A stretch of 64,000 bases of DNA from Hymenobacter terricola (GTDB lineage: Bacteria > Bacteroidota > Bacteroidia > Cytophagales > Hymenobacteraceae). The notes beneath the pieces are model-generated. The model was given only the letters and a program-made list of their open reading frames with translations. It was not told the DNA's origin and searched no databases. The stretch covers positions 1 through 64,000 of the forward strand of contig NZ_JAGEMO020000013.1 of the NCBI RefSeq assembly GCF_017921975.2, read 5' to 3'. Each line of letters begins with the position of its first letter. Positions within the stretch are counted from its first letter, which is position 1. Position numbers and translations under genes: made by a program. Of the stretch, positions 1 to 7,638 are shown piece by piece.

Positions 1-37
1 CTACGGCAACTCGGCCGACGAGGTAGCGCAGCGCTAA
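1..37 (+). CDS. C-terminal tail of a gene entering from the left (partial)
   Basis: An open frame from base 2 reads YGNSADEVAQR and ends at TAA (35-37). A perfect hairpin begins 5 bases later, as expected for the end of a transcription unit. Only 11 residues are visible, so the product cannot be named. It could be a chance frame, but the tight stop-to-hairpin spacing favours a real gene end. Confidence 0.4.
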   Translation, partial: YGNSADEVAQR

Positions 38-42
38 GCAGC

Positions 43-85
43 CTGTCGTGGCGAGTGGAGCGCAGCGCTCCACTCGCCACGACAG
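43..85. terminator. Perfect 20-bp hairpin shared by two convergent genes
   Basis: Bases 43-62 and 66-85 are perfect inverted complements (arm starts CTGTCGTGGCGAGTGG) around a 3-base loop. The right arm ends one base before the stop codon of the minus-strand amidohydrolase (86-88). There is no long T-tract, so terminator function is inferred from its position between convergent genes. Confidence 0.55.
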
Positions 86-1753
86 TTACTTTTTCTCCCA
101 CACCTGCTGCCCACCAATCCAGGTTTGCAGTACCTGAGCGCCACGTAGTTTTTCATTTGGTGCGGTAAGCAAGTCAGTGTCCAGCACCACAAAATCGGCC
201 AGCATGCCGGGCTTTATCTGGCCCTTGCGCTTCTCTTCGAAGCCGGCGTGGGCGGCCCAGGTGGTCATGCCGCGCAGGGCATCGGGGCGGCTGATGGCGT
301 TTTCCATCTGGAAACCGCCTTTGGGGAAGTTCTTCGCATCCTGCCGGGCCACAGCCGAGTGGAAGCCGAACAGCGGATTGATGTCTTCCACCGGAAAGTC
401 GGAGCCCAGGGCCAGCTGGCCGTATTGCTTCAACAGCTCGGCGTAGGCGTAGGCCGTTTTCACCCGCTGCGCGCCCAGCCGCTCGCCGGCCCAGTACATA
501 TCGGAAGTGGCGTGGGTGGGCTGCACCGAGGGCACGATGCCGAACTGCCCGAACTTGGGCATGTCGGCCGGCGTGATGACCTGGGCGTGCTCGATGCGCC
601 AGCGGCGGTCCTTCTGGCCCTTGAGCGCCTCACCGTAGATGTTGAGGATGATGCGGTTGGCCGAGTCACCGATGGCGTGGGTGTTCATCTGGAACTTCGA
701 CGCGGCAATCTGCTTGGCTAAAGCGCGCAGTTGCTTTTCGGTAGAAGTAAGGAAGCCGGTTTCTTTCGGTTTGTCGGCATACGGCTTCACCAGGCAGGCA
801 CCACGCGAGCCCAGCGCCCCATCGGCGTATACTTTAAAGGAAGCGATGGTGAGCTGGTCGGTCTGGACAGGGCCTTTTTTCAAGTAATACGCTACATTGG
901 CAGGCGACGCACTTACCATGGCATTGATGCGCAGGTGCAGTTGGCCCTGCTTCTGCAACGAGTCCAGTACGGCGATATCAGTCCTTTGAAGGCCTGCTTC
1001 GGCGAGGCTGGTAAGGCCCACGGCGAGACAGTTTTGCTGCGCCTGCAACAGCAGGGGAGTATCTTCAGCGGCGGTGGTGGACGGAGATACGTTGCTCAAT
1101 AAGCTCTGGGCATTGTCGACCAGCAGACCCGTGAGGCGGCCTTGCGCATCACGTCCAATCACGCCGCCGCTGATGGGGGTGCGAGCCGTGATGCCCGCCA
1201 GGTCCAACAGCTTTTGGTTGACGATGCCCGCGTGCCCGTCGACGCGGGCGATGTACACGGGCATGTCTGGAAACAAGAGGTCCAGGGTGTCTTTGGTGGG
1301 GAACTGCTTGGTGGGCCAGTCGTTTTGGTCCCACCCCCGGCCAATCAGCCAGCGCGCCTTGGGGTATTTCCGTCGGTTTTCCTGCAGCTTTTGAATGACC
1401 TGTGCCCAGGATTTGGTGCCCACCAGATCGGCCTCAGCCAGGCCCATTGCATAATGGTAGAAATGGCAGTGCGCGTCGTAGAAGCCGGGGTAAATGAACT
1501 GCCCCTTTGCATCCACCTCTTTCGCGGCCGCATAGCGCGCCTTCAGGTCGGAAGCCGAGCCCACAGCCACAAACTTCCCACCTTTCACCGCGAAGGCTTC
1601 GGCCTTGGAAAAGGTCGAATCGACGGTGTAAACGGTGGCGTTGGTGACGAGCAAATCCACCGCCTCGCGCCTGGCCTGGCAGCCGGCCAGCAGCGCCAGG
1701 GCCAGGAGCGGCGCGGTTATTTTGGGAAGGAGGAAAGGGGAGAAAAGGGCCAT
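86..1753 (-). CDS. Amidohydrolase family lipoprotein (YtcJ-like)
   Basis: This is a 555-residue protein with a lipoprotein signal peptide (lipobox LLAGC, Cys25), so it should be membrane-anchored on the cell surface or in the periplasm. The mature part begins with the short beta-strand region typical of amidohydrolases (DLLVTNATVYTVD) and carries the metal-binding HxH in DAHCHFYHY. Later metal or catalytic positions lie around IEHAQV and GSDFPVE, and the length fits the YtcJ/amidohydrolase-3 group. Family members hydrolyse C-N bonds of amides or cyclic substrates; the substrate here cannot be read from sequence. The gene is convergent with the partial gene on the left and shares the 43-85 hairpin. 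Confidence 0.88.
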   Translation of the reverse strand: MALFSPFLLPKITAPLLALALLAGCQARREAVDLLVTNATVYTVDSTFSKAEAFAVKGGKFVAVGSASDLKARYAAAKEVDAKGQFIYPGFYDAHCHFYHYAMGLAEADLVGTKSWAQVIQKLQENRRKYPKARWLIGRGWDQNDWPTKQFPTKDTLDLLFPDMPVYIARVDGHAGIVNQKLLDLAGITARTPISGGVIGRDAQGRLTGLLVDNAQSLLSNVSPSTTAAEDTPLLLQAQQNCLAVGLTSLAEAGLQRTDIAVLDSLQKQGQLHLRINAMVSASPANVAYYLKKGPVQTDQLTIASFKVYADGALGSRGACLVKPYADKPKETGFLTSTEKQLRALAKQIAASKFQMNTHAIGDSANRIILNIYGEALKGQKDRRWRIEHAQVITPADMPKFGQFGIVPSVQPTHATSDMYWAGERLGAQRVKTAYAYAELLKQYGQLALGSDFPVEDINPLFGFHSAVARQDAKNFPKGGFQMENAISRPDALRGMTTWAAHAGFEEKRKGQIKPGMLADFVVLDTDLLTAPNEKLRGAQVLQTWIGGQQVWEKK

Positions 1754-1786
1754 TTGCGAAGTGTAAGCGTTGAGGATAATAACAAA

Positions 1787-1826
1787 AAGCCCGTCATGCT
1801 GAGCGAAGTCGAAGCATGACGGGCTT
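1787..1826 (-). terminator. Terminator of AMP nucleosidase made from a REP-like palindrome
   Basis: Arms 1787-1800 and 1813-1826 (AAGCCCGTCATGCT and its complement) are perfect, and a run of five A on the plus strand gives the T-tract on the minus-strand transcript. It lies just beyond the stop of the gene at 1850. The arm contains GTCATGCTGAGCG, the same core as the dispersed palindromes at 19384 and 48479. Confidence 0.75.
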
Positions 1827-1849
1827 AAATGCGTCAGATTGGGCGCTGA

Positions 1850-2620
1850 TTACTCGAAGCGCATGTGCTTCACCGACTCGCCCGAAAACTGCAGCTCCTG
1901 CAGCGACTCGATGCCGATTTGCAGGTGGCGCTTCACGAAGTCGGTGGTCACTTTCGAGTCCGATTCCGAGGTTTTCACGCCTTCGGGTGTCATCGGGTTG
2001 TCGCTCACCAGCAGCAGGGCGCCGTGGGGGATGTCGTTCATGAAGCCGACCACGAAAATGGTGGCCGTTTCCATGTCCACGGCCAGGGCGCGCACCCGGC
2101 GCAGGTAGTCTTTGAAGTCTTGGTCGTGCTCCCACACGCGGCGGTTGGTGGTGTACACGGTGCCGGTGTAGTAGTCCAGCTCGTGCTTCTTAATCATGCT
2201 GCTCACGGCGCGCTGCAGGCGGAAGGAGGGCAGGGCCGGAATTTCCTTGGGCAGGTAATCGTCGGAAGTACCGTCGCCGCGAATGGCCGCGATGGGCAGC
2301 ACCAAATCGCCGAGCTTGGTCTTTTTCAGGCCGCCGCACTTGCCCAGAAACAGGGCTGCTTTGGGCTTGATGGCCGAAAGCAAATCCATGACCGTGGCCG
2401 CCATCGGCGAGCCCATGCCGAAGTTGATGATGGTGATGCCGTTGGCCGTGGCCGTCTGCATCGGCTTGTCGAGCCCGCGCACTTCCACGCCGAACTGCTC
2501 GGCAAACATATACACGTAGTTGCTGAAATTGGTGAGCAGGATGTACTGCCCAAAGTCGGTCAGCGGCACGCCGGTGTAGCGGGGAAGCCAGTTATTAACG
2601 ATTTCTTCTTTGGTCTTCAT
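1850..2620 (-). CDS. amn: AMP nucleosidase, Bacteroidota type
   Basis: 256 residues of the nucleoside phosphorylase superfamily. The enzyme hydrolyses AMP to adenine and ribose 5-phosphate in the cytoplasm, as part of purine salvage and adenylate control. Visible signatures are the phosphorylase-fold stretch FLGKCGGLKKTKLGDLVLP (about residues 92-110) and the ribose/base-binding acidic motif AVDMETATIFVVGF (about 180-193) followed by SDNPMTPEG. It is about half the length of the E. coli enzyme, as is normal for the short Bacteroidota form, which lacks the extra N-terminal domain. The start is ATG at 2618-2620, abutting a palindromic spacer. Confidence 0.88.
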   Translation of the reverse strand: MKTKEEIVNNWLPRYTGVPLTDFGQYILLTNFSNYVYMFAEQFGVEVRGLDKPMQTATANGITIINFGMGSPMAATVMDLLSAIKPKAALFLGKCGGLKKTKLGDLVLPIAAIRGDGTSDDYLPKEIPALPSFRLQRAVSSMIKKHELDYYTGTVYTTNRRVWEHDQDFKDYLRRVRALAVDMETATIFVVGFMNDIPHGALLLVSDNPMTPEGVKTSESDSKVTTDFVKRHLQIGIESLQELQFSGESVKHMRFE

Positions 2621-2726
2621 AAAGGGTGAATGAGTGGCGGAATGGCTAAGTGAGGGAGTGAGAAAAGGGTGTGCGTTTCGGAGTCACTTAGCCACTCAGC
2701 TGCTCAGTCACTCGATACCCGACCCC
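2621..2726. repeat. Word-repeat palindromic spacer between divergent genes
   Basis: The spacer holds an imperfect palindrome. TGGCTAAGTGA (2643-2653) pairs perfectly with 2684-2694, and both sides continue outward with variants of the word GAGTGA/GAGTGG. It resembles the spacers at 5663, 42977, 44725, 59496 and 61667, except that its neighbours are divergent. Confidence 0.55.
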
Positions 2727-2734
2727 TACCTTTG
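2727..2734 (+). promoter_or_regulatory. -7 box TACCTTTG of the HsdR-domain gene
   Basis: A perfect match to the Bacteroidota -7 consensus TAnnTTTG. Its last G lies 7 bases before the ATG at 2741, so transcription would start at or next to the A of the start codon and give a leaderless message. No convincing -33 TTG was seen. Confidence 0.6.
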
Positions 2735-2740
2735 GAGGTG

Positions 2741-3214
2741 ATGCAAGCCCTGGACCTGCCGCCTTTCGAGGCCAAACTTACGCAATCGGCCACAAATCAG
2801 CCCCTCATCTGGGACGGGCTGCGGCGCAAGCACGTCGTGCTCACGCCCGAGGAGTGGGTGCGCCAGCACGTGGTGCACTACTTAATCGACCACCTGGGCT
2901 ACCCGCGCGGCCTGCTGGCCCTGGAGCGCGGCCTGCGCTACAACCAGCGCCGGAAGCGCACCGACCTGCTCGCCCTCAACCCCGAGGGCCAGCCCCTGCT
3001 GCTGGTGGAATGCAAGGCGCCGTCGGTGGCCATCGACGCGGCCGTGGCCCGGCAGGCCACCACCTACAACCAGACCATCGGCGCGCCGCTGCTGCTGATT
3101 ACGAATGGCCTGGTACACTACTGCTGGCGGGTTGATTTTGCGACGCGCACCAACGAGCGGCTAGACGAAATTCCGCCGTTTGCCGTGGCCGTGCAGCAGG
3201 CCGGCGCCCGCTGA
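2741..3214 (+). CDS. Orphan type I restriction HsdR N-terminal-domain protein
   Basis: 157 residues when started at ATG 2741; the frame is open further upstream, but the -7 box at 2727-2734 rules out an earlier start. It matches only the N-terminal nuclease domain of type I restriction subunit R. The PD-(D/E)XK core is visible as RTDLLAL, then LLLVECKAP (D, E-x-K), followed by the QxxxY-like region ARQATTYNQ. There is no helicase part and there are no hsdS or hsdM neighbours, so this is a stand-alone domain known from many Bacteroidota rather than a restriction system. Nuclease activity is plausible, but its role is unknown. Confidence 0.82.
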   Translation: MQALDLPPFEAKLTQSATNQPLIWDGLRRKHVVLTPEEWVRQHVVHYLIDHLGYPRGLLALERGLRYNQRRKRTDLLALNPEGQPLLLVECKAPSVAIDAAVARQATTYNQTIGAPLLLITNGLVHYCWRVDFATRTNERLDEIPPFAVAVQQAGAR

Positions 3215-3252
3215 GCGCGGGCTGCCCCACTCAACATAGCGCCGTATAAAAC

Positions 3253-3290
3253 AGGAAGCCCGGCCGCAATTACTTGCGACCAGGCTTCTT
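3253..3290 (+). terminator. Terminator after the HsdR-domain gene
   Basis: GAAGCC (3255-3260) pairs with GGCTTC (3283-3288), with further inner pairing GCAA/TTGC and a short T-run at the end. It lies 40 bases after the stop codon. Confidence 0.6.
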
Positions 3291-3317
3291 TGGGAAAGGA
3301 AAACAAGGACCGAGGCC

Positions 3318-3602
3318 TTAATTTTTCGGCTTCATTTTCATCTTGCCGCGCTTGCCTTTCATCTTGGTGTCGGCCGGCATGGTGGGCGTTTGGGTGACGG
3401 TGGTAGTGGCCGGGTCGGTGGTGGTGCTGGTCGACTCCGTAGTGGTAGTAGACGACGGCGTGGGGGTGGTCATCGGCGTAGCGGGCGTGGCCGGCGTCAC
3501 CGTGGTTTCCTTGGTCGTGGTGGTGTTGGTACTGGTCTGAGCGTTGGCTGAGTAGCCACCCGTAGCAAGTAACAGGGCGAGGAAAAGATGCTGCTTTTTC
3601 AT
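3318..3602 (-). CDS. Small secreted Thr-rich protein with a basic tail
   Basis: 94 residues. The N-terminus is a signal peptide (MKKQHLFLALLLATGGYSANAQ, cleavage after ANA). The mature part is low-complexity Thr/Pro/Ser (residues 22-75) and ends in a strongly basic stretch rich in Lys and Met (MKGKRGKMKMKPKN). No catalytic motif is visible. It is probably an exported, unstructured cell-envelope protein of a kind common in Cytophagales; no function is assigned. An internal hairpin-like repeat (GGGTTGC...GCAACCC, about 3688-3727) lies upstream. Confidence 0.65.
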   Translation of the reverse strand: MKKQHLFLALLLATGGYSANAQTSTNTTTTKETTVTPATPATPMTTPTPSSTTTTESTSTTTDPATTTVTQTPTMPADTKMKGKRGKMKMKPKN

Positions 3603-3754
3603 GAGCTCAAGGGATTTAGGGTGATGAAAGGGCCAACGTCAATCGGACGCGGCTTTTGAGTTGCCTTTAACGCGGGCAAGGCCAAAAGGGTTGCCAGCTC
3701 CTGAATTATGGCTCTTCGCAACCCCTCCAAATTGGAAAATCGGGCGTTCGTTGA

Positions 3755-5659
3755 CTACTTATACAGCCGGTTATCGAGCAAGCCATTCACGTAGAACTGC
3801 ACGCAGGCGCGCAGCTCATTGCCGTACTGCTGCACCAGCGCGGGGTTGGGGTTGGCCACCGGCTGGTTCGGGATGAAGTGGGTGCGGTAGGGGTAGAGCC
3901 GCACCGTGTTGGTATTGGTCAGCTCGGTCACGAAGTCGGAATGCACGAGGTAGTACGAATCGCCGTCGCGGAAAATGGCCCGGCCGGGGCGGGCCGCGTC
4001 AAATACCGAGGAGCCGAAGGGCAGCAGCTGGTTTTGCTCCTGGGGCAGCCCCAGCACGTCGAGCACCGTGGCCGGCACATCGGCCTGCTCGGTGATGCGG
4101 TGCGGGTTGGCGGGCGGCAGGCCCTGCCCGGGCCGGTACAGCAGCAGCGGCGTTTTGTGGAAGCCCAGCGGGTTCTGGTAGCCGGCCTGGGCTGACTGCG
4201 AGGTGTGGTCGGCCGTCAATACAAACAGCGTGTGCGCGTACCACGGCATTTTGCTGGCCGCCTGAAAGAAGCGCCGCAACGCCATATCAGTGTAGCCGAT
4301 GGTGGGCTGAATGGGCAAGGTGCCCGCCGGAAATTTGCCCTTGTACCGCGCCGGCATCGTGAACGGCTCGTGCGAACTCAGGGTGAACAGCGTGGCAAAA
4401 AAGGGCTGCCTGGTAGCGCCCAGCTGCCGATTGAAATACTGGAGGTAAGGCTCATCAAAGATGCCCCAGTGCCCGTCGTAATCGGGGCTGCCGGCGCCGC
4501 CGGGGTACTCGTTCAGGCCGTAGTAGTGCTGCATGCCGGCAATGCCGGCAAACATATCGAAGCCCATGGTACCGTTGGTGGCGCCGTGGTACATGGCCGT
4601 GGTGTAGCCGTGCAGCCCCAGGATTTCGCCCAGCCCGTGCAGCTCCGCCGTCTGGAAGCTGGAGGTGATGAAGGGCTCATCCATCAGCGACGGCAGGCCC
4701 GAAAGCACGGCCGGCAGGGCCTCAATGGAACGCCGGCCGTTGGCGTAGTTCTCGCGCATCAGCAGCGCGCCGGGGCCGGTGGCCAGCGAGTCGAAAAACG
4801 GGGTGTAGCCGTGGCCGCCGTTCTCGGTGCCGTTGTATTCCGAGCCAAAGCTTTCCAGCAGCAGCAGCACCACGTTGTCGGGCGTGGGACCAGGGACCCG
4901 TTCGGCCGTGGGCATTATGCCCAGTGCGGGCCGCAACGCCGTGGCGGCCCGGAAGTAGTTTTTGCGCTCAATCGGGGCTTCATCCACCGATTTGATGACC
5001 GTGAACGTGCTATTCAACGCGAGGTGGCCCAGCACGGCGGGCTGCTGCTCGAAAGCCGTGCCGGTGCGCAGGGGCTTCAGCTGCCAGCCGCCGCGCAGGC
5101 CCAGCACCACCACGGCCGCCAGCAGCACAAGCTCAAGTGCCCGCTGCGGCCAGGGGCGCCGGCCCCCTTGCACGGCCAGGTCGGCCCGCGTGGGCATGGG
5201 GCACAGCCGCCACAGCAGGTATATCAGGCCCAGCAGCGGAATGGCGAGGTACCAGTACTGCGCCGCAATCTGCCCGGACTGCCGGGCAATGTCGTGGCCA
5301 ATGGTGCTCCACTCGTTGCTCAGCCGCCGGCCAATAAACTTGTAGTATTCCCAATCAATGATGTTGAGCAGGAAGCCGGGAATGTTCAGCAGCACAAACA
5401 GCCCCCGCAGCCACTGCTGCCCGGTGCGGGCCCGCACCGGCACCAGCAGCGACAGCACCACCAGCGGCAGGTTCAGCCAAAGCAAGGCCGATACATCGTA
5501 GCGCAGCCCGTGCACAAAAGCCAGCAGCACGGTGCCGGCCCCAATGCCGCTAAACGGCGCCAGGTTGAGCAGGTAAAAGCCCAGTCGCAGCAGCGTGTAC
5601 ACGCCCATCAGCAAGGCAAAGCGGCGCAGCAGCAGGCGAATGGCAGGCGAAGGAAACAA
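3755..5659 (-). CDS. LTA synthase-like membrane sulfatase
   Basis: 634 residues: four or five transmembrane segments in the first 200 residues, then an extracytoplasmic alkaline phosphatase/sulfatase domain. Signatures are the metal-binding VVLLLLESFGSEYNG, the nucleophile region NGRRSIEALPAVLSGLPS, and the later metal residues LTADHTS. The family (LtaS, MdoB, EptA-like) transfers phosphoglycerol or phosphoethanolamine head groups, or cleaves related esters, at the outer face of the inner membrane. The substrate here is unknown. The start is taken as TTG (5657-5659) because the first helix begins right after it; an ATG lies 17 codons downstream. The gene follows ald on the same strand across a palindromic spacer. 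Confidence 0.85.
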   Translation of the reverse strand: MFPSPAIRLLLRRFALLMGVYTLLRLGFYLLNLAPFSGIGAGTVLLAFVHGLRYDVSALLWLNLPLVVLSLLVPVRARTGQQWLRGLFVLLNIPGFLLNIIDWEYYKFIGRRLSNEWSTIGHDIARQSGQIAAQYWYLAIPLLGLIYLLWRLCPMPTRADLAVQGGRRPWPQRALELVLLAAVVVLGLRGGWQLKPLRTGTAFEQQPAVLGHLALNSTFTVIKSVDEAPIERKNYFRAATALRPALGIMPTAERVPGPTPDNVVLLLLESFGSEYNGTENGGHGYTPFFDSLATGPGALLMRENYANGRRSIEALPAVLSGLPSLMDEPFITSSFQTAELHGLGEILGLHGYTTAMYHGATNGTMGFDMFAGIAGMQHYYGLNEYPGGAGSPDYDGHWGIFDEPYLQYFNRQLGATRQPFFATLFTLSSHEPFTMPARYKGKFPAGTLPIQPTIGYTDMALRRFFQAASKMPWYAHTLFVLTADHTSQSAQAGYQNPLGFHKTPLLLYRPGQGLPPANPHRITEQADVPATVLDVLGLPQEQNQLLPFGSSVFDAARPGRAIFRDGDSYYLVHSDFVTELTNTNTVRLYPYRTHFIPNQPVANPNPALVQQYGNELRACVQFYVNGLLDNRLYK

Positions 5660-5662
5660 ATC

Positions 5663-5774
5663 AGTTAAAAATTAAAAGTGAAGAGTTAAAACAAAAGCGA
5701 GAGCACAACAAAGGAAAGCCTTCCCGACACGTAGTCGGGAAGGCTTTTAACTCATGACTTTTAACTTTTAACTC
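5663..5774. repeat. Palindromic spacer built of TTTTAACT words, with a terminator at its centre
   Basis: About 30 bases at 5663-5692 (AGTTAAAA-type words) are the imperfect inverse complement of 5745-5774 (TTTTAACT words). Between them lies an ordinary hairpin terminator. The element fills the whole gap between the ald stop and the sulfatase start, both on the minus strand. Confidence 0.65.
5715..5747 (-). terminator. Terminator after ald
   Basis: Perfect arms AAAGCCTTCCCGA (5715-5727) and TCGGGAAGGCTTT (5735-5747) with a 7-base loop, downstream of the ald stop codon. The T-rich side on the minus strand is short (TTTCC). Confidence 0.7.
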
Positions 5775-6900
5775 AGACGGCGGCCAGTTCCAGCACGGTT
5801 TCCACGTTCACCAGGGGCAGGCCCCAGGCTTCGGCCACGCCTTTGTACACCACTTCGCCGTGCACCACGTTCAGGCCGAGGCGCAGGGCCTCGTCGCGGC
5901 GGCAGGCTTCCTGCCAGCCCTGGTTGGCCAGTTTCACGGCGTAAGGCAGGGTGGCATTGGTGAGGGCCAGCGTGCTGGTGTAAGGCACCGCGCCCGGCAT
6001 GTTGGCCACGCAGTAGTGCACCACGTCGTCGATGATGAAGGTCGGGTTTTCGTGCGTCGTGGGGTGGCAGGTTTCGATGCAGCCGCCCTGGTCCACGGCC
6101 ACGTCCACCACCACGGTGCCGGGGCGCATGGTTTTCAGCATGTCGCGGGTGATGAGGTGCGGCGCCTTGGCCCCCGGAATCAGTACCGCGCCCACAATCA
6201 AATCGGCCGTGCGCACGGCTTCGCGGATGTTGTACTCGTTCGAATACTGCGTCACCACGTTCTTGGGCATGAAGTCGTCGAGCTCACGCAGGCGGTTCAG
6301 GTTGATGTCCATGATGGTGACCTGCGCGCCGAGGCCGGCGGCCACTTTCGCGGCCTGCGTGCCCACAATGCCGGCACCCAGCACCAGTACGTGCGCGGGC
6401 TTCACGCCGGGCACGCCGCCCAGCAGAATGCCGCGGCCTTTCAGGGGTTTCTCCAGGTATTTGGCGCCCTCCTGCGGGGCCATGCGGCCGGCCACTTCGC
6501 TCATCGGAATGAGCAGGGGCAGGGCGCGGTTGCTGAGCTCCACCGTCTCATAAGCCAGGCAGACGGCCTTGCGCTCAATCATGGCATGCGTCAGCTCTTC
6601 GCCGCTGGCGAAGTGGAAGTACGTGAACAGCAGCTGGTTTTCCTTGATGAGCGGGTACTCCTCGGCAATTGGCTCCTTTACTTTGATAATCATTTCGGCC
6701 TGTCCGTACACCTCGGCGATGGTGGCGAGCAGCGTAGCGCCGGCTGTTTTATACTCGTCGTCGCTGAAGCCGCTGCCTTCGCCGGCGGTGGCTTGCACCA
6801 GCAGGGTGTGGCCGTGCTTGCGCAGCTCGGCTACGCCAGCAGGCGTGAGGCCTACGCGGTTTTCATTGTTTTTAATTTCCTTAGGAACGCCGATTATCAT
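5773..6900 (-). CDS. ald: Alanine dehydrogenase
   Basis: 375 residues from ATG 6898-6900, chosen because the family begins exactly here (MIIGVPKEIKNNENRVGLTP); the frame extends 18 codons further upstream without similarity. The enzyme converts L-alanine, NAD+ and water to pyruvate, ammonium and NADH. Visible features are the N-terminal substrate lobe, the Rossmann dinucleotide motif VLGAGIVGTQAAKVAAGLGA with the NAD-ribose acid in TIMDIN, and the C-terminal block MPGAVPYTSTLALTNATLPY. A good -7 box lies 52 bases upstream and a terminator follows. Confidence 0.95.
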   Translation of the reverse strand: MIIGVPKEIKNNENRVGLTPAGVAELRKHGHTLLVQATAGEGSGFSDDEYKTAGATLLATIAEVYGQAEMIIKVKEPIAEEYPLIKENQLLFTYFHFASGEELTHAMIERKAVCLAYETVELSNRALPLLIPMSEVAGRMAPQEGAKYLEKPLKGRGILLGGVPGVKPAHVLVLGAGIVGTQAAKVAAGLGAQVTIMDINLNRLRELDDFMPKNVVTQYSNEYNIREAVRTADLIVGAVLIPGAKAPHLITRDMLKTMRPGTVVVDVAVDQGGCIETCHPTTHENPTFIIDDVVHYCVANMPGAVPYTSTLALTNATLPYAVKLANQGWQEACRRDEALRLGLNVVHGEVVYKGVAEAWGLPLVNVETVLELAAV

Positions 6901-6951
6901 GAGCGGGGTGGTGGAAGTGACGGTTAAACGAAGAGGTAAATTTTCGAGACG

Positions 6952-6959
6952 CAAAGATA
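6952..6959 (-). promoter_or_regulatory. -7 box TATCTTTG of ald
   Basis: The minus strand reads TATCTTTG, a perfect TAnnTTTG match. Transcription would begin near 6946, giving a leader of about 45 bases before the ATG at 6900. This supports the chosen downstream start of ald. Confidence 0.6.
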
Positions 6960-6997
6960 GGGCGGCGCGTTCCGTCAGGCCGCGCAGGATTCCGGCC

Positions 6998-7519
6998 TTA
7001 TTGCGGGGCTTCGGCCAGCAGGGCGTTCAGGTCGAGGGCGCGGGTATACATCTGCACCTCGCCATCCGGGCCCAGCGGCCACTGCTCACGGGGCCGGTCC
7101 CGGTACAGCTCCACCCCGTTGCCGTCGGGGTCGTCAAGGTAGATGGCCTCCGATACGCCGTGGTCGGCCGCGCCGGTGATGGGGTAGTTGGCGGCCCGCA
7201 GCTGCCGCAGCGCGCCGGCCAGCTCGGCCCGCGTGGCGTACAAAATGGCCGTGTGAAACAGCCCCGCGCCCTGCTTGCGGGCGGGCGGGCCACCCAGACT
7301 GTTCCAGGTGTTCAGCCCGATGTGGTGGTGGTAGCCGCCGGCCGAAATAAACGCCGCCTGGTTGCCAAACCGCTGCATGACCTGAAAGCCCAGGATGTCG
7401 CGGTAAAAGCCCAGGGCTTTGTCAATGTCCGTGACTTGCAGGTGAATGTGGCCGATGCGCGTCTGGGCCGGCACTACATAAGCGGGAACGGGTGCAGGAG
7501 TGCTTGCGGTAATTTCCAT
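6998..7519 (-). CDS. VOC/glyoxalase family protein (catechol 2,3-dioxygenase-like)
   Basis: 173 residues with two vicinal-oxygen-chelate modules. Likely metal ligands are His in IGHIHLQVTD, His in GYHHHIGLNTW and Glu in GNGVELYRD. The order of motifs (GHIHL, FYRDILGF, HHHIGLNTW, DPDGNGVELY) is that of the CatE/YfiE-like dioxygenase group. Such proteins cleave or rearrange small oxygenated substrates using Fe or Mn; the substrate is not predictable. The gene is monocistronic, upstream of ald on the same strand with about 100 bases between them. Confidence 0.82.
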   Translation of the reverse strand: MEITASTPAPVPAYVVPAQTRIGHIHLQVTDIDKALGFYRDILGFQVMQRFGNQAAFISAGGYHHHIGLNTWNSLGGPPARKQGAGLFHTAILYATRAELAGALRQLRAANYPITGAADHGVSEAIYLDDPDGNGVELYRDRPREQWPLGPDGEVQMYTRALDLNALLAEAPQ

Positions 7520-7572
7520 GATAAATCAGTATTCGATTGCGGAAAGCCATGTACCAACATCAATCCAAAAAA

Positions 7573-7597
7573 AAGCCCCGCCAAACTGGCAGGGCTT
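7573..7597 (-). terminator. Terminator after the DUF1573 gene
   Basis: AAGCCCCGCCA (7573-7583) pairs with TGGCAGGGCTT (7587-7597) with one mismatch. Eight A on the plus strand just outside give a strong T-tract on the minus-strand transcript. It lies 40 bases past the stop at 7639. Confidence 0.75.
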
Positions 7598-7638
7598 CAA
7601 ACCTGAATCGACTACAAAATCCGAAAAATCCGTGGTCC

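Noticed and set aside
4205..5668. 487-codon plus-strand open frame opposite the sulfatase gene
   Set aside because: The minus-strand frame has clear family motifs; the opposite frame is His/Gln/Arg-rich and open only because of high GC.
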